Assembly (NCBI GenBank): GCA_000992445.2
Contig: LBUF02000017.1
Location: 1-56,985, forward strand
Reading direction: 5' to 3'
DNA: 56,985 nt
Origin: Parcubacteria group bacterium GW2011_GWA2_38_13b
Lineage (GTDB): Bacteria; Patescibacteriota; Minisyncoccia; GWA2-38-13b
The translations under genes and the position numbers were made by a program. Positions within the stretch are counted from its first letter, which is position 1; every line of letters begins with the position of its first letter. Positions 38,250-46,694 of the stretch are shown piece by piece. The notes beneath the pieces are model-generated. The model saw only the letters and a program-made list of their open reading frames with translations, was not told the DNA's origin and did not search any database.

Positions 38250-39398
38250 ATGAAATTGTTAAAAAATAGTAAAATTAAAAATAAAATTGTGCTTTTGCGC
38301 GTTGATTTTAATTTGCCAATGGAGAATGGCAGGGTTTTAAGCGATGAAGATTATCGCGTTAAAGCCGCATTGCCGACAATAAAATTTCTTTTGAAAAATG
38401 GTAATAAAATTATATTGATTTCGCATTTAGGCAGACCAAATGGAAGGTGGGATGAAAATTATAGTTTGAAACCATTGGTTAGTCATTTGGAAGATATTAT
38501 CGGAGAGAAAATTAATTTTATTGAAGATGATATACGCGGATTGGAAAAAATTAATTGCGATAAAATTTGTCTCTTGGAAAATATTCGTTTTTACGCGGAA
38601 GAGGAGGAAAATAACGAAAAATTCGCCAAAAAATTGGCGTCATTTGCCGATATTTTTGTGAACGACGCTTTTAGCGTGTGCCATAGAGCGCATGCTTCGG
38701 TTGAAGCGGTGACTGAATTTTTGCCTTGTTTTATTGGTTTGTCTTTGGCAAGAGAAATTGATATTTTGGATAAAGCGATTAAAAATCCCGCGCATCCGGT
38801 AGCAGTAATCGTCGGCGGCTTAAAAGCCGAAACAAAAGTTAAAGTAATCGGCAATTTTTTACCTAAAGCGGATTTTATAATGTTAGGCGGTGTTGTGGCA
38901 AATACCATTTTGTCGGTCAGGGGCGAAGAAGTCGGCCGTTCAATAATCAGTCCCGAAGTTATTCCGGCGATTAAAAAAATGAAAGTGGCGGATATAAAAC
39001 TTACGGTTCCGGTTGATGTTGTTGTTTCCAAAGATTTGGACGGAGTCGGTGGTACGACAACTATTCAGATTAGCGGTGTCGTGAAGGATGATATTATTTT
39101 AGATATAGGCGGCAAAAGCGCGGATTTATTTTGTTCTTTGATTAAAAAATCTAAAACAATTATTTGGAACGGACCCATGGGACGCGCCGATATGGAAATA
39201 TTTTCAAACGGAACAAAAGCTATAGCTAAAGCCATAGGCAGATCAGGCGCTTATTCAATAATCGGCGGCGGAGATACTATTGCCGTGATAAATAAAATGG
39301 GTATTATGGACAAATTTTCTTATATTTCCACGGGTGGCGGCGCAATGTTGGAATATTTGGCGGGGAATAAGTTGCCTGGGATTGAAGCGTTGAAATAA
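38250..39398 (+). CDS. pgk: Phosphoglycerate kinase
   Basis: PGK (382 residues) makes ATP from 1,3-bisphosphoglycerate. The N-domain has VLLRVDFNLPMENG, ISHLGRPNGRWDENYSL, LLENIRFYAEEEEN and FVNDAFSVCHRAHAS. The C-domain has VGGLKAETKVKVI, WNGPMGRADMEIF and IGGGDTIAVI. ATG 38250 (MKLLKNSKIKNKIVLL) fits the family start; ATG 38232 is six codons upstream, and TGGTAAAAT between them could be a -10 box for a nearly leaderless message. Confidence 0.96.
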   Translation: MKLLKNSKIKNKIVLLRVDFNLPMENGRVLSDEDYRVKAALPTIKFLLKNGNKIILISHLGRPNGRWDENYSLKPLVSHLEDIIGEKINFIEDDIRGLEKINCDKICLLENIRFYAEEEENNEKFAKKLASFADIFVNDAFSVCHRAHASVEAVTEFLPCFIGLSLAREIDILDKAIKNPAHPVAVIVGGLKAETKVKVIGNFLPKADFIMLGGVVANTILSVRGEEVGRSIISPEVIPAIKKMKVADIKLTVPVDVVVSKDLDGVGGTTTIQISGVVKDDIILDIGGKSADLFCSLIKKSKTIIWNGPMGRADMEIFSNGTKAIAKAIGRSGAYSIIGGGDTIAVINKMGIMDKFSYISTGGGAMLEYLAGNKLPGIEALK

Positions 39399-39439
39399 TT
39401 TTACGAAATACGAATCGGTATGAATTTACGAATAAATAA

Positions 39440-39458
39440 GTTGAAGTCAAACTTCAAC
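39440..39458. repeat. Palindrome GTTGAAGTCAAACTTCAAC
   Basis: It has 8-bp arms and a 3-nt loop, and is almost identical to the palindrome at 30022-30040. It lies 27 nt before the recJ start. Confidence 0.7.
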
Positions 39459-39485
39459 AAGAGAAAAGTTAAATTTTGTAAAATA

Positions 39486-41303
39486 ATGAATAATCGTTGG
39501 ATTTTAAAACCCAAAGCTCCGGAAGCTTTTTTTGATAAATTTCCGGAAATTAACGCCGTGACATTACAGCTTCTTTTTAATCGTGGCATTAAAACGCAAA
39601 AAGAGATTGATGAGTTTTTGGGACCGGATTACGACGAAGACTTGCATAACCCCAAATTATTAAAGGATATGGGCAAAGCGATAAAAAGAGTAAAAATGGC
39701 GATAAGCAAAAAAGAAAAAATAACCGTTTACGGCGATTATGACGCGGATGGAATTTGCGGCGCCACAATATTGATGGACGCACTGAAAGCGATTGGCGCG
39801 GAGCCCGGAATTTATATACCTGACAGGAATAAAGAAGGTTATGGTTTGAATTTTGAAAGCGTGCGTTTTTTATCAAAACAAAAAACCGATCTTATTGTGA
39901 CTGTTGATTGTGGCGTAAGCGATTATAAAGAAGTGGAACTGGCGAATTCTTTGGGCATAGATGTTGTGATTATTGATCACCATACGATTCCTCCAAAATT
40001 GCCTAAGGCTGTCGCGATAATAAATCCTCGCCGAAAAGGCGATCAGTATCCTTTTAAGGAATTGTCGGCAACCGGGGTGGCTTTCAAATTCGCTAAAGCA
40101 TTATTTAACGCAAGCAACATAAACAATGAAAGGGAAAAATGGCTTTTGGATTTGGTGGCTATATCAACTATTACCGACAGGATGGTTTTGCTTGGTGAAA
40201 ACAGGACATTGGTTAAATACGGTCTTGTTGTTCTTACGAAAACAAAACGGAAAGGGCTGAAAGCGCTTCTAAAATTAATCGGTAAAGACGGCGCGAAAGT
40301 CGAAAAATCCGAGCGCAGAAAATTTAATATTTTCGGGCTTAACGCGCGGGATTTGGGTTTTATGATCGGTCCGCGGCTTAACGCGGCGGGACGAATAGAT
40401 CATGCCAATACTTCTTTTGAGCTTTTGAATTCATCAGATGAAAATGAAATCGGGCGGATATTGGATAAATTAGACGCGATAAATAAAGACAGGCAGAATT
40501 TATGCGATAAAATTTTTAAAGAAGTTTGCGCGAAAATGGGGGATTATCCGAAAGACAAAATTATTATTGACGGTTCATCTGATTGGCTGGTGGGTATCGT
40601 TGGTTTAATCGCCGGAAAATTAGCGGAAAAATACCATAGACCGGCATTAATTTATCATAAAGGAGAAACGGAGTCGGATGGTTCGGCGCGCACGATTAAG
40701 TCATTTAACATAATAAAAGCATTGAGAAAAGCCGGCGATTTGCTTAGCGAATGCGGCGGTCACGCAATGGCAGCTGGGTTTCACGTTAAGAATGAAAATA
40801 TCGCGGCTTTTACGAAACGAATGACGGAAATAGCCAATAGAGAAATTAAAAACAATGATTTGATACCAGAAACGGAAATTGATATGGATATCACTAATTT
40901 CCAATTTCTAATTTCCAATTTTCAAATAAATTATGAATCTCAATCCGTCAGCCAGCGGATTAAACTTGATTGGCGGGAGTTATATGAAGTAATTGAGGAT
41001 TTCAGGCCATTTGGTCCAGGCAACGAAGAGCCGACTTTTTTGTTGCGGGGATGCGTAATGAAAGATTTGAGGGTGGTCGGAAAAAACGGCGCGGGACATT
41101 TAAAAACAAGAATTGATTGCGGCGGCAAGGAATTTAATTGTATTGGCTTCGGATTGGGCGGATGGTATGATAAGATAAAAGCGGGGGATAAGATTGACAT
41201 TGTTTTTAATTTAACGTTAAACGAATGGAACGGAAGCAGGAATTTAGAATTTAAAATCGTCACCCTTCGCCAGGCAGGTATGGATAGCGAAGGGGCATTA
41301 TAG
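39486..41303 (+). CDS. recJ: Single-strand DNA exonuclease RecJ
   Basis: RecJ (605 residues) degrades single-stranded DNA 5' to 3' in repair and recombination. DHH motifs are VYGDYDADGICGATIL, VTVDCGVSDYKEV and IIDHHTIPPKLP; the DHHA1 domain has IVGLIAGKLAEKYHRP and ECGGHAMAAGFHV. The OB fold begins near residue 490. Between the DHHA1 domain and the OB fold, NFQFLISNFQINYESQ is read from a low-complexity phrase repeat and is additional to the family pattern. ATG 39486 (MNNRWILKPK) is the conserved start. Confidence 0.95.
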   Translation: MNNRWILKPKAPEAFFDKFPEINAVTLQLLFNRGIKTQKEIDEFLGPDYDEDLHNPKLLKDMGKAIKRVKMAISKKEKITVYGDYDADGICGATILMDALKAIGAEPGIYIPDRNKEGYGLNFESVRFLSKQKTDLIVTVDCGVSDYKEVELANSLGIDVVIIDHHTIPPKLPKAVAIINPRRKGDQYPFKELSATGVAFKFAKALFNASNINNEREKWLLDLVAISTITDRMVLLGENRTLVKYGLVVLTKTKRKGLKALLKLIGKDGAKVEKSERRKFNIFGLNARDLGFMIGPRLNAAGRIDHANTSFELLNSSDENEIGRILDKLDAINKDRQNLCDKIFKEVCAKMGDYPKDKIIIDGSSDWLVGIVGLIAGKLAEKYHRPALIYHKGETESDGSARTIKSFNIIKALRKAGDLLSECGGHAMAAGFHVKNENIAAFTKRMTEIANREIKNNDLIPETEIDMDITNFQFLISNFQINYESQSVSQRIKLDWRELYEVIEDFRPFGPGNEEPTFLLRGCVMKDLRVVGKNGAGHLKTRIDCGGKEFNCIGFGLGGWYDKIKAGDKIDIVFNLTLNEWNGSRNLEFKIVTLRQAGMDSEGAL

Positions 41304-41392
41304 TAAAAGGCTACGGGTGATGAATCTTTACAAATAATTGATACTTCTTACGGCTTTGCCATAGGGGGGGGATTTATTGATTTAAGAAAAAT

Positions 41393-41821
41393 ATGACCAA
41401 AGTTATTATCCATTGCGACGGCGGTTCGCGGGGAAATCCCGGACCGGCGGCGCTTGGAGTTGTAATTGAATACGACGGAAATGTTAAGGAATATTCACAG
41501 TATTTGGGCGAAAAGACAAATAATGAAGCGGAATATGAGGCCGTGATTTTTGCTTTGAAAAAGACAAAGGCGCTTTTGGGGAAAATCGGCGTTAAGAATA
41601 GAGAGGTGGAAGTTTTAGTTGATTCTGAGCTTTTAGTCAAGCAGATGACTGGAAAATATAAAGTTTTGGATAAAAAAATCCAGAGTTTGTTTTTACAGCT
41701 CTGGAATTTGAAAATTGATTTTCCGCATATCGTTTTTCGCCATACTTTGCGTGATGGAAACACGCAAGCGGATGCGTTGGTGAATCGCGAACTTGATGCC
41801 AGCGGTTCAAAATTGTTTTAA
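41393..41821 (+). CDS. RNase HI family protein
   Basis: This 142-residue RNase H fold enzyme would cut RNA in RNA-DNA hybrids. Acidic active-site residues are visible in HCDGGSRGNPGPAALG (Asp), KTNNEAEYEAVI (Glu), VLVDSELLVKQM (Asp) and GNTQADALVN (Asp). It resembles the RnhA-like proteins of Gram-positive bacteria rather than E. coli RnhA. It is followed 20 nt later by gatB, whose -10 box is in the gap. Confidence 0.92.
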   Translation: MTKVIIHCDGGSRGNPGPAALGVVIEYDGNVKEYSQYLGEKTNNEAEYEAVIFALKKTKALLGKIGVKNREVEVLVDSELLVKQMTGKYKVLDKKIQSLFLQLWNLKIDFPHIVFRHTLRDGNTQADALVNRELDASGSKLF

Positions 41822-41828
41822 AATAATT

Positions 41829-41834
41829 TATAAT
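41829..41834 (+). promoter_or_regulatory. -10 box of gatB (leaderless type)
   Basis: TATAAT ends 7 nt before ATG 41842; there is no Shine-Dalgarno site. Confidence 0.55.
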
Positions 41835-41841
41835 TAAATTT

Positions 41842-43326
41842 ATGTCAAGTTTGCAAAATCAATTTATCCCGACGATAGGCATGGAAATTCACATTGAACT
41901 TCAAACAAAAACGAAGATGTTTTGCGATTCCCTGAACGACTCCGATGAAAAACACCCCAATATTAATATTTGTCCGGTTTGCATTGGTCATCCGGGAACA
42001 TTGCCCGTTCCCAATAAAAAAGCCATTGAATCGGTTATTTTGGTCGGGAAGGCCTTGAATTGCGAAATAGCGGAAATTGTTCAATTTGACCGAAAAAATT
42101 ATTTTTATCCGGATTTGCCGAAAGGATACCAAATTTCGCAATTCTGGAAACCGTTATGCCAAAATGGATTTTTGGAAATAGGCGGCAAAAAAATCCGTAT
42201 CAAGGAAATACACATCGAAGAAGATACCGGCCGGCTTTATCATCCGGCGGGGGCGGATTATTCCCTGATTGATTTTAACAGAGCAGGCACTCCTTTAATG
42301 GAACTTGTGACCCAACCTGACATTTCTTCCGGCGCGGAAGCGAAGAAATTTTGCGAAGAACTGCAATTGATATTCAGATATTTGGGAATTTCCAGCGCCG
42401 ATATGGAGAAAGGGCAGATGAGATGCGAAGTAAACATTTCTTTGTCAAAAAGTAAAAAATTGGGTACCAAAGTGGAAATTAAAAACTTGAATTCTTTTAA
42501 GGTAGTAGAGAAATCAATTGATTATGAAATTGAACGGCAGAGCGAAATTTTAGAAAAAGGCGAAAAAATTGTTCAGGAAACAAGGGGTTGGGATGCGAAT
42601 AAGCAAAAAACATTTTTGCAGAGAAGCAAAGAAATGGCAAAGGATTATCGTTATTTTCCGGAGCCCGATATCCCATCATTAAAATTTTCAATTTTCAATT
42701 TTCAATTTTCAAAAATACCAGAATTACCGCAACAACGAAAAAAGAGATTAAAAGACGAATACGGTTTGCCGGAAAAAGATGTTGAGATATTTGTTGTTAA
42801 TAAGGAATTGGGGAATTATTTTGAACAGGTAATTTCGGAAATTCAAGCGTGGGATAAAAGCGCGCATAAAATAAAAATAGAAAATTTAAGCGAACATACG
42901 GCGCGGCTTATAAAACTTTCCGCGAATTATTTGATTACGGAATTGCAAAAATTAACGCGAGAATTTGGATTAGAAAATTTCGGAGAAATAAAAATAAGTT
43001 CGGAAAATTTTGCTGAACTTATTATTTTAACGCATAAAGGCGATATTTCATCGTCCGGAGCGCAGGAAGTTTTACGGGAAATGGTAAAAACGGGAAATGA
43101 CCCGTCGCAAATTATTGAAGAGAAGGGAATAAAGCAAGAAAGCGATAGCGGCGCGCTTATGGAAATCGTGAAAACCGTTATAAAAAAGAATTCTAAAGCG
43201 GTTGAAGATTATAAAAAAAATCAAGGTGTATCTTTGCAGTTTTTAATCGGTCAAGTTATGCGAGAAACAAAAGGCAAGGCAAATCCGCAAATAGCGGCGG
43301 ATTTAATTAAAGAAGAAATCGGCTGA
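41842..43326 (+). CDS. gatB: Asp/Glu-tRNA amidotransferase subunit B
   Basis: GatB (494 residues) activates misacylated Glu-tRNA(Gln) or Asp-tRNA(Asn) for amidation with GatA and GatC, which are not in this window. The N-terminal kinase-like core has GMEIHIELQTKTKMFC, CPVCIGHPGTLPVPN, RKNYFYPDLPKGYQISQ and HIEEDTGRLYHP. The YqeY-like tail domain ends the protein. A peptide FSIFNFQFSKI in the middle is read from the low-complexity phrase TTTTCAATTTTCAATTTTC. The gene converges with miaB with a 2-nt gap. Confidence 0.96.
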   Translation: MSSLQNQFIPTIGMEIHIELQTKTKMFCDSLNDSDEKHPNINICPVCIGHPGTLPVPNKKAIESVILVGKALNCEIAEIVQFDRKNYFYPDLPKGYQISQFWKPLCQNGFLEIGGKKIRIKEIHIEEDTGRLYHPAGADYSLIDFNRAGTPLMELVTQPDISSGAEAKKFCEELQLIFRYLGISSADMEKGQMRCEVNISLSKSKKLGTKVEIKNLNSFKVVEKSIDYEIERQSEILEKGEKIVQETRGWDANKQKTFLQRSKEMAKDYRYFPEPDIPSLKFSIFNFQFSKIPELPQQRKKRLKDEYGLPEKDVEIFVVNKELGNYFEQVISEIQAWDKSAHKIKIENLSEHTARLIKLSANYLITELQKLTREFGLENFGEIKISSENFAELIILTHKGDISSSGAQEVLREMVKTGNDPSQIIEEKGIKQESDSGALMEIVKTVIKKNSKAVEDYKKNQGVSLQFLIGQVMRETKGKANPQIAADLIKEEIG

Positions 43327-43328
43327 TT

Positions 43329-44753
43329 TTATTTTAGCGGGGTTTGTCCTATGAGTCCTAAGTCTAACGCTTTTGTTATTTTGACATCGGCGAAATTGCC
43401 AATGAGTTTTTCGCTGGAGTCGGGAGTAATCGGAATTTTTACTGTTTTGAATCCGCGCGTTTTGCCGATTAACCAATGTTCATTTTGCCGTTTGATTTCT
43501 TTTTCAATCAAAACTTGTTGGGTTGTTCTGACAAGTTTTTTATTTATATTCAGCGATGTTTTTTTAAGAACGGTCGTAAGTTCGCGGTCGCGCCGTTTTT
43601 TCTCTTTGATTGGCACACTATCTTTAAAAATTCTTTCCGCCGCGGTACCCGGACGCGGCGAGTATTGCGCGATATAAGCCATATCAAATTTTAAATTTTT
43701 GAATAATTTTATGGAGTCCTGAAATTGTTTTTTTGTTTCTCCGGGAAAACCGACAATAAAATCGGTTGATATGGAAGCGTCGGGAATTTTTTTTCGTATT
43801 TTGTTTACCAATTTTTTATATTGAGAAATAGTATACGGCCGATTCATTCTTTTAAGCACTTTGTCGTTTCCGGCTTGAACTGGCAAGCTAATGTATTTTG
43901 TCACTTTTTCGCAAGAAGTGATAGCGTCAATAAGCTCGTCGGTAAAATCTTTCGGATGCGAAGAATGAAACCGTATCCAAAAATCGCCGGGTATAGCGTT
44001 TATCAGGAATAAAAGCGTTGCAAAATCAATATAGTCATTTTTTGGAATTTTGAATTTATATTTTTGGATTTGCTTGGAAATTAGGATTTTGGATTTAGGA
44101 ATTTTATATTTATAGCTATTTACGTTTTGTCCCAATAAAGTTATTTCTTTGTATCCCTTTTTGATTAAATTTTTAATTTCGTTTATTACATCTTTTACCG
44201 GTCTTGAAATTTCTTTTCCTCTCGTGTAAGGTACGGCGCAATAAGTGCAAAAATTATTACAGCCGGTCATTATCGGCACAAAAGCGGAAAAAGGGGATTT
44301 GTAAGACGGAGTAATTTTAAAATACTCGGTGGATTTTTCAGCCGTTTTCCAGCGATTGATATTGTTCATAGTTGCTCGTCCTTGTATTTTACGCAGAACA
44401 TTCGATGTCCCGCGTATTGTTTTTAAGATATAGGGAAGATTTTTGATATCGCGTATGTCTAAAATAATATCAAATTTTCCGGCCAGTTTTTTCCGGTCTT
44501 GTTCCAAAACGCAGCCGGTGAGAACGGCGATTGGCGTTTTTTCGCCTCTTTTTTTCTTTTTTTGGATTTTATGCGCGATGCCGTGAATTCTGTCAATCGC
44601 CGATTGTCGGACGGAACAAGCGTTGGCGATGATGAAATCGGCGTCATCTTGAGAAAGTGCCGGTTCAAAACCGATTTTATTTAAAATAGCCGCAATTCTT
44701 TCCGAATCGGATTGGTTTGTCTGGCAACCGAATGTTATGATACGATATTTCAT
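43329..44753 (-). CDS. miaB: tRNA methylthiotransferase MiaB
   Basis: This radical-SAM enzyme (474 residues) adds a methylthio group to i6A37 of tRNAs. The N-terminal auxiliary cluster cysteines are in TFGCQTNQSDSER, ANACSVRQSA and LTGCVLEQD. The radical-SAM motif is GCNNFCTYCAVPYTRG, and a C-terminal TRAM-like domain follows. About 25 extra residues (KYKIPKSKILISKQIQKYKF) lie after GQNVNSY and are read from a phrase repeat also found upstream of the ferredoxin. A -10 box (TATGAT) lies 7 nt before ATG 44753. MtaB is the main alternative. Confidence 0.92.
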   Translation of the reverse strand: MKYRIITFGCQTNQSDSERIAAILNKIGFEPALSQDDADFIIANACSVRQSAIDRIHGIAHKIQKKKKRGEKTPIAVLTGCVLEQDRKKLAGKFDIILDIRDIKNLPYILKTIRGTSNVLRKIQGRATMNNINRWKTAEKSTEYFKITPSYKSPFSAFVPIMTGCNNFCTYCAVPYTRGKEISRPVKDVINEIKNLIKKGYKEITLLGQNVNSYKYKIPKSKILISKQIQKYKFKIPKNDYIDFATLLFLINAIPGDFWIRFHSSHPKDFTDELIDAITSCEKVTKYISLPVQAGNDKVLKRMNRPYTISQYKKLVNKIRKKIPDASISTDFIVGFPGETKKQFQDSIKLFKNLKFDMAYIAQYSPRPGTAAERIFKDSVPIKEKKRRDRELTTVLKKTSLNINKKLVRTTQQVLIEKEIKRQNEHWLIGKTRGFKTVKIPITPDSSEKLIGNFADVKITKALDLGLIGQTPLK

Positions 44754-44760
44754 AAATAAA

Positions 44761-44766
44761 ATCATA
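44761..44766 (-). promoter_or_regulatory. -10 box of miaB (leaderless type)
   Basis: TATGAT on the minus strand lies 7 nt before the start, with TTGTTT 17 nt further upstream. Confidence 0.5.
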
Positions 44767-44779
44767 ACCGAAAATTATC

Positions 44780-44809
44780 GCAAAAACAAGGCGAGCGCCT
44801 TGTTTTTGC
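44780..44809. terminator. Strong hairpin between the DUF5667 gene and miaB
   Basis: Perfect 14-bp arms GCAAAAACAAGGCG/CGCCTTGTTTTTGC have a 2-nt gap. It would end transcription from the upstream minus-strand gene; its distal arm also contains the miaB -35 region. Confidence 0.75.
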
Positions 44810-44945
44810 TTTGAGCAATCGTTTCGTTTTTAAATTTTATTCCGTTAGAAGCAGAATATCTTGCGATCTCTGCCACAGGGAACGAATACTTTGTATTTAG
44901 AAGCTTATACTGGTTTAATGCCTCTGTGCAAGTTTTTAACGGGAT
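44810..44945 (-). other. Spacer with possible RNA structure
   Basis: No gene is seen. On the minus strand, CACAGAGG pairs with CCCTGTG around AATACAAAGTATT, followed by a CAGA...TCTG hairpin. Part of it resembles the 3' end of the DUF5667 gene (TTTATTCCGTT-GCAG wording in both). Confidence 0.35.
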
Positions 44946-46604
44946 TTATTCCGTTGCAGTATTCTTCGTATTTGTATCGGAATTTTTATCCGTAGGATTG
45001 ATTTGATTTTTTTCGCAAAAGCGCACGTTATACCACCCTTGCGGGATGCAGGCGGTCGGGAATTCGCGGCATTCGCCGGTTTTTTGATTTTTCGCCGGAG
45101 TTATAACTTGGGCGCAAAATTTTTCTTCATCCGTTGAAATATTATTTTCTTTTTTCGCAGGATCATTATTTATTTCGTTCTCAATTTTTTTATCGTTACT
45201 GGTATCGCCGGTATTATTATTTTCATCGTTTTTTATCTTCGCGCGGTTATCTTTTTCCAACTTTGCAAATGTTTCAATCACATTGGCGGCATTGTGTATT
45301 GCTGCGCCGGATTGGCCGAACGCTTCGCCGAATAATTCTTTGTCGTATGCCGTTCGCGCTTTTTCCAGATGGATTTGAGCATTTTTTATAAGAATTAAAG
45401 CGGAATTTAATTTATCGCTGACGGTAGGATTATTTTTCGCTAATTCAAAATTTGTTTTCGCTTTTTCTATTATTGACGCGGCTTTTTCAATTTGTTCTTT
45501 GCTTGATTGTTGAAGCGCCGTTGTTTTTCCTGTTTTTTCGCGTTTTTCGTCGGTGATATCCTCAATTGTTTCTCCTGTTTGTTCACCCATTTCCATCTGT
45601 TCGATTTTATTTTCCATCCTTTCAATGTTTATTTTTCTGGCTTTTCCAAATGTGTATTTTATTTCTTCTGAAATGTTTTGTTCGTCGAGATCGGCAATTA
45701 TTTCAAGATCGTTGATTATTTCCAGATGTTTTTCCGTGTTTCCGTTTACGTATTTGACGTAGAGAGGTAGTTTTTCCGCTATTTCTACGCTTTTTTCCAT
45801 TTTTTCATAAAGTCGGTTAATGGTATTTTCTTGCGCGCGTCTGATTGCATCTTTGGCGGTCTCGGGAACTTTATCTTCCAGTTCTTTCAGAATTTCCAGG
45901 TTTTTAAAATTTTTGAAATTGCTGCCGATTTGCTCGTCCATTTCTTTTTCTATTTTTTCTTGAAAACGATCTGCGTTCGTCAGCAGGAGCGGAATATCGG
46001 ATAGTGTTTGCATGGCGAATTGCTGATTTTCCTGTATTTTTTCAGAAATTTCTTTCGGAACTTCTTTTTTTATTTTTTCCAGCAATTTTTGGTGTTTGAT
46101 TTGGTTGTCGATGAATTTATCTACGAATTTTTCGGTTATTTCACTGTCTTTTTCTTTTATTTTTTTCGTTGTTTCTTTGATTTTTTCCAGTTCTTTTTCG
46201 TATTTGTTAAGCGCTTTTGTTAATATTTCCGGATTACTATTTGATTCGGCGATTTTTTGGATTTCCATCAATCGTTCGTTGGCAAAACGCAATGCCAATT
46301 CCGCTTTTTTTGTTTGGTTGAAAGTTGTAGCCGATTTTAATGTCCTGCCGATATTTTTTACAAAATAAAAGGGATTTCCGGGCAGCAGAGTCGGTTCTTT
46401 AACTTCCAAATCATCGGCTGTAACATTTTCATCTTCGTTTATGATTGTTTGAATTTCTTCGGGAATTTCGCTTGATTCAATCGTATTTGCGTTGTCATCG
46501 TCGCTGATTTCATTGTTTTCTGTTTGAGCCGAAATTATACCAGTGTAAAATGCAAAGGTGGCGATAATTGATAAAATAGCCATGTTTTTATAGATTTTAC
46601 CCAT
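44946..46604 (-). CDS. Secreted DUF5667-domain coiled-coil protein
   Basis: This 552-residue exported protein has a signal peptide at residues 1-26 (ending GIISAQ). The DUF5667-like block LLPGNPFYFVKNIGRTLKSA and ELALRFANERLMEIQ is at about 72-115. A very long helical Glu/Lys-rich region (about 115-470) and a Cys-containing C-terminal module (FCAQVITPAKNQKTGECREF, then CIPQGWYNVRFC) follow. This layout is common in CPR genomes; function is unknown but probably at the cell surface. It sits in line with thrS and dnaE on the same strand, 90 nt after thrS. Confidence 0.8.
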   Translation of the reverse strand: MGKIYKNMAILSIIATFAFYTGIISAQTENNEISDDDNANTIESSEIPEEIQTIINEDENVTADDLEVKEPTLLPGNPFYFVKNIGRTLKSATTFNQTKKAELALRFANERLMEIQKIAESNSNPEILTKALNKYEKELEKIKETTKKIKEKDSEITEKFVDKFIDNQIKHQKLLEKIKKEVPKEISEKIQENQQFAMQTLSDIPLLLTNADRFQEKIEKEMDEQIGSNFKNFKNLEILKELEDKVPETAKDAIRRAQENTINRLYEKMEKSVEIAEKLPLYVKYVNGNTEKHLEIINDLEIIADLDEQNISEEIKYTFGKARKINIERMENKIEQMEMGEQTGETIEDITDEKREKTGKTTALQQSSKEQIEKAASIIEKAKTNFELAKNNPTVSDKLNSALILIKNAQIHLEKARTAYDKELFGEAFGQSGAAIHNAANVIETFAKLEKDNRAKIKNDENNNTGDTSNDKKIENEINNDPAKKENNISTDEEKFCAQVITPAKNQKTGECREFPTACIPQGWYNVRFCEKNQINPTDKNSDTNTKNTATE

Positions 46605-46694
46605 ACGATGTTGCGTATTTTACTTGAATAAATTTACGAATGGAATTTTAGAAATTCAATTTGCAAATTTATTTAAGAGTAAAATAAAAATTGA

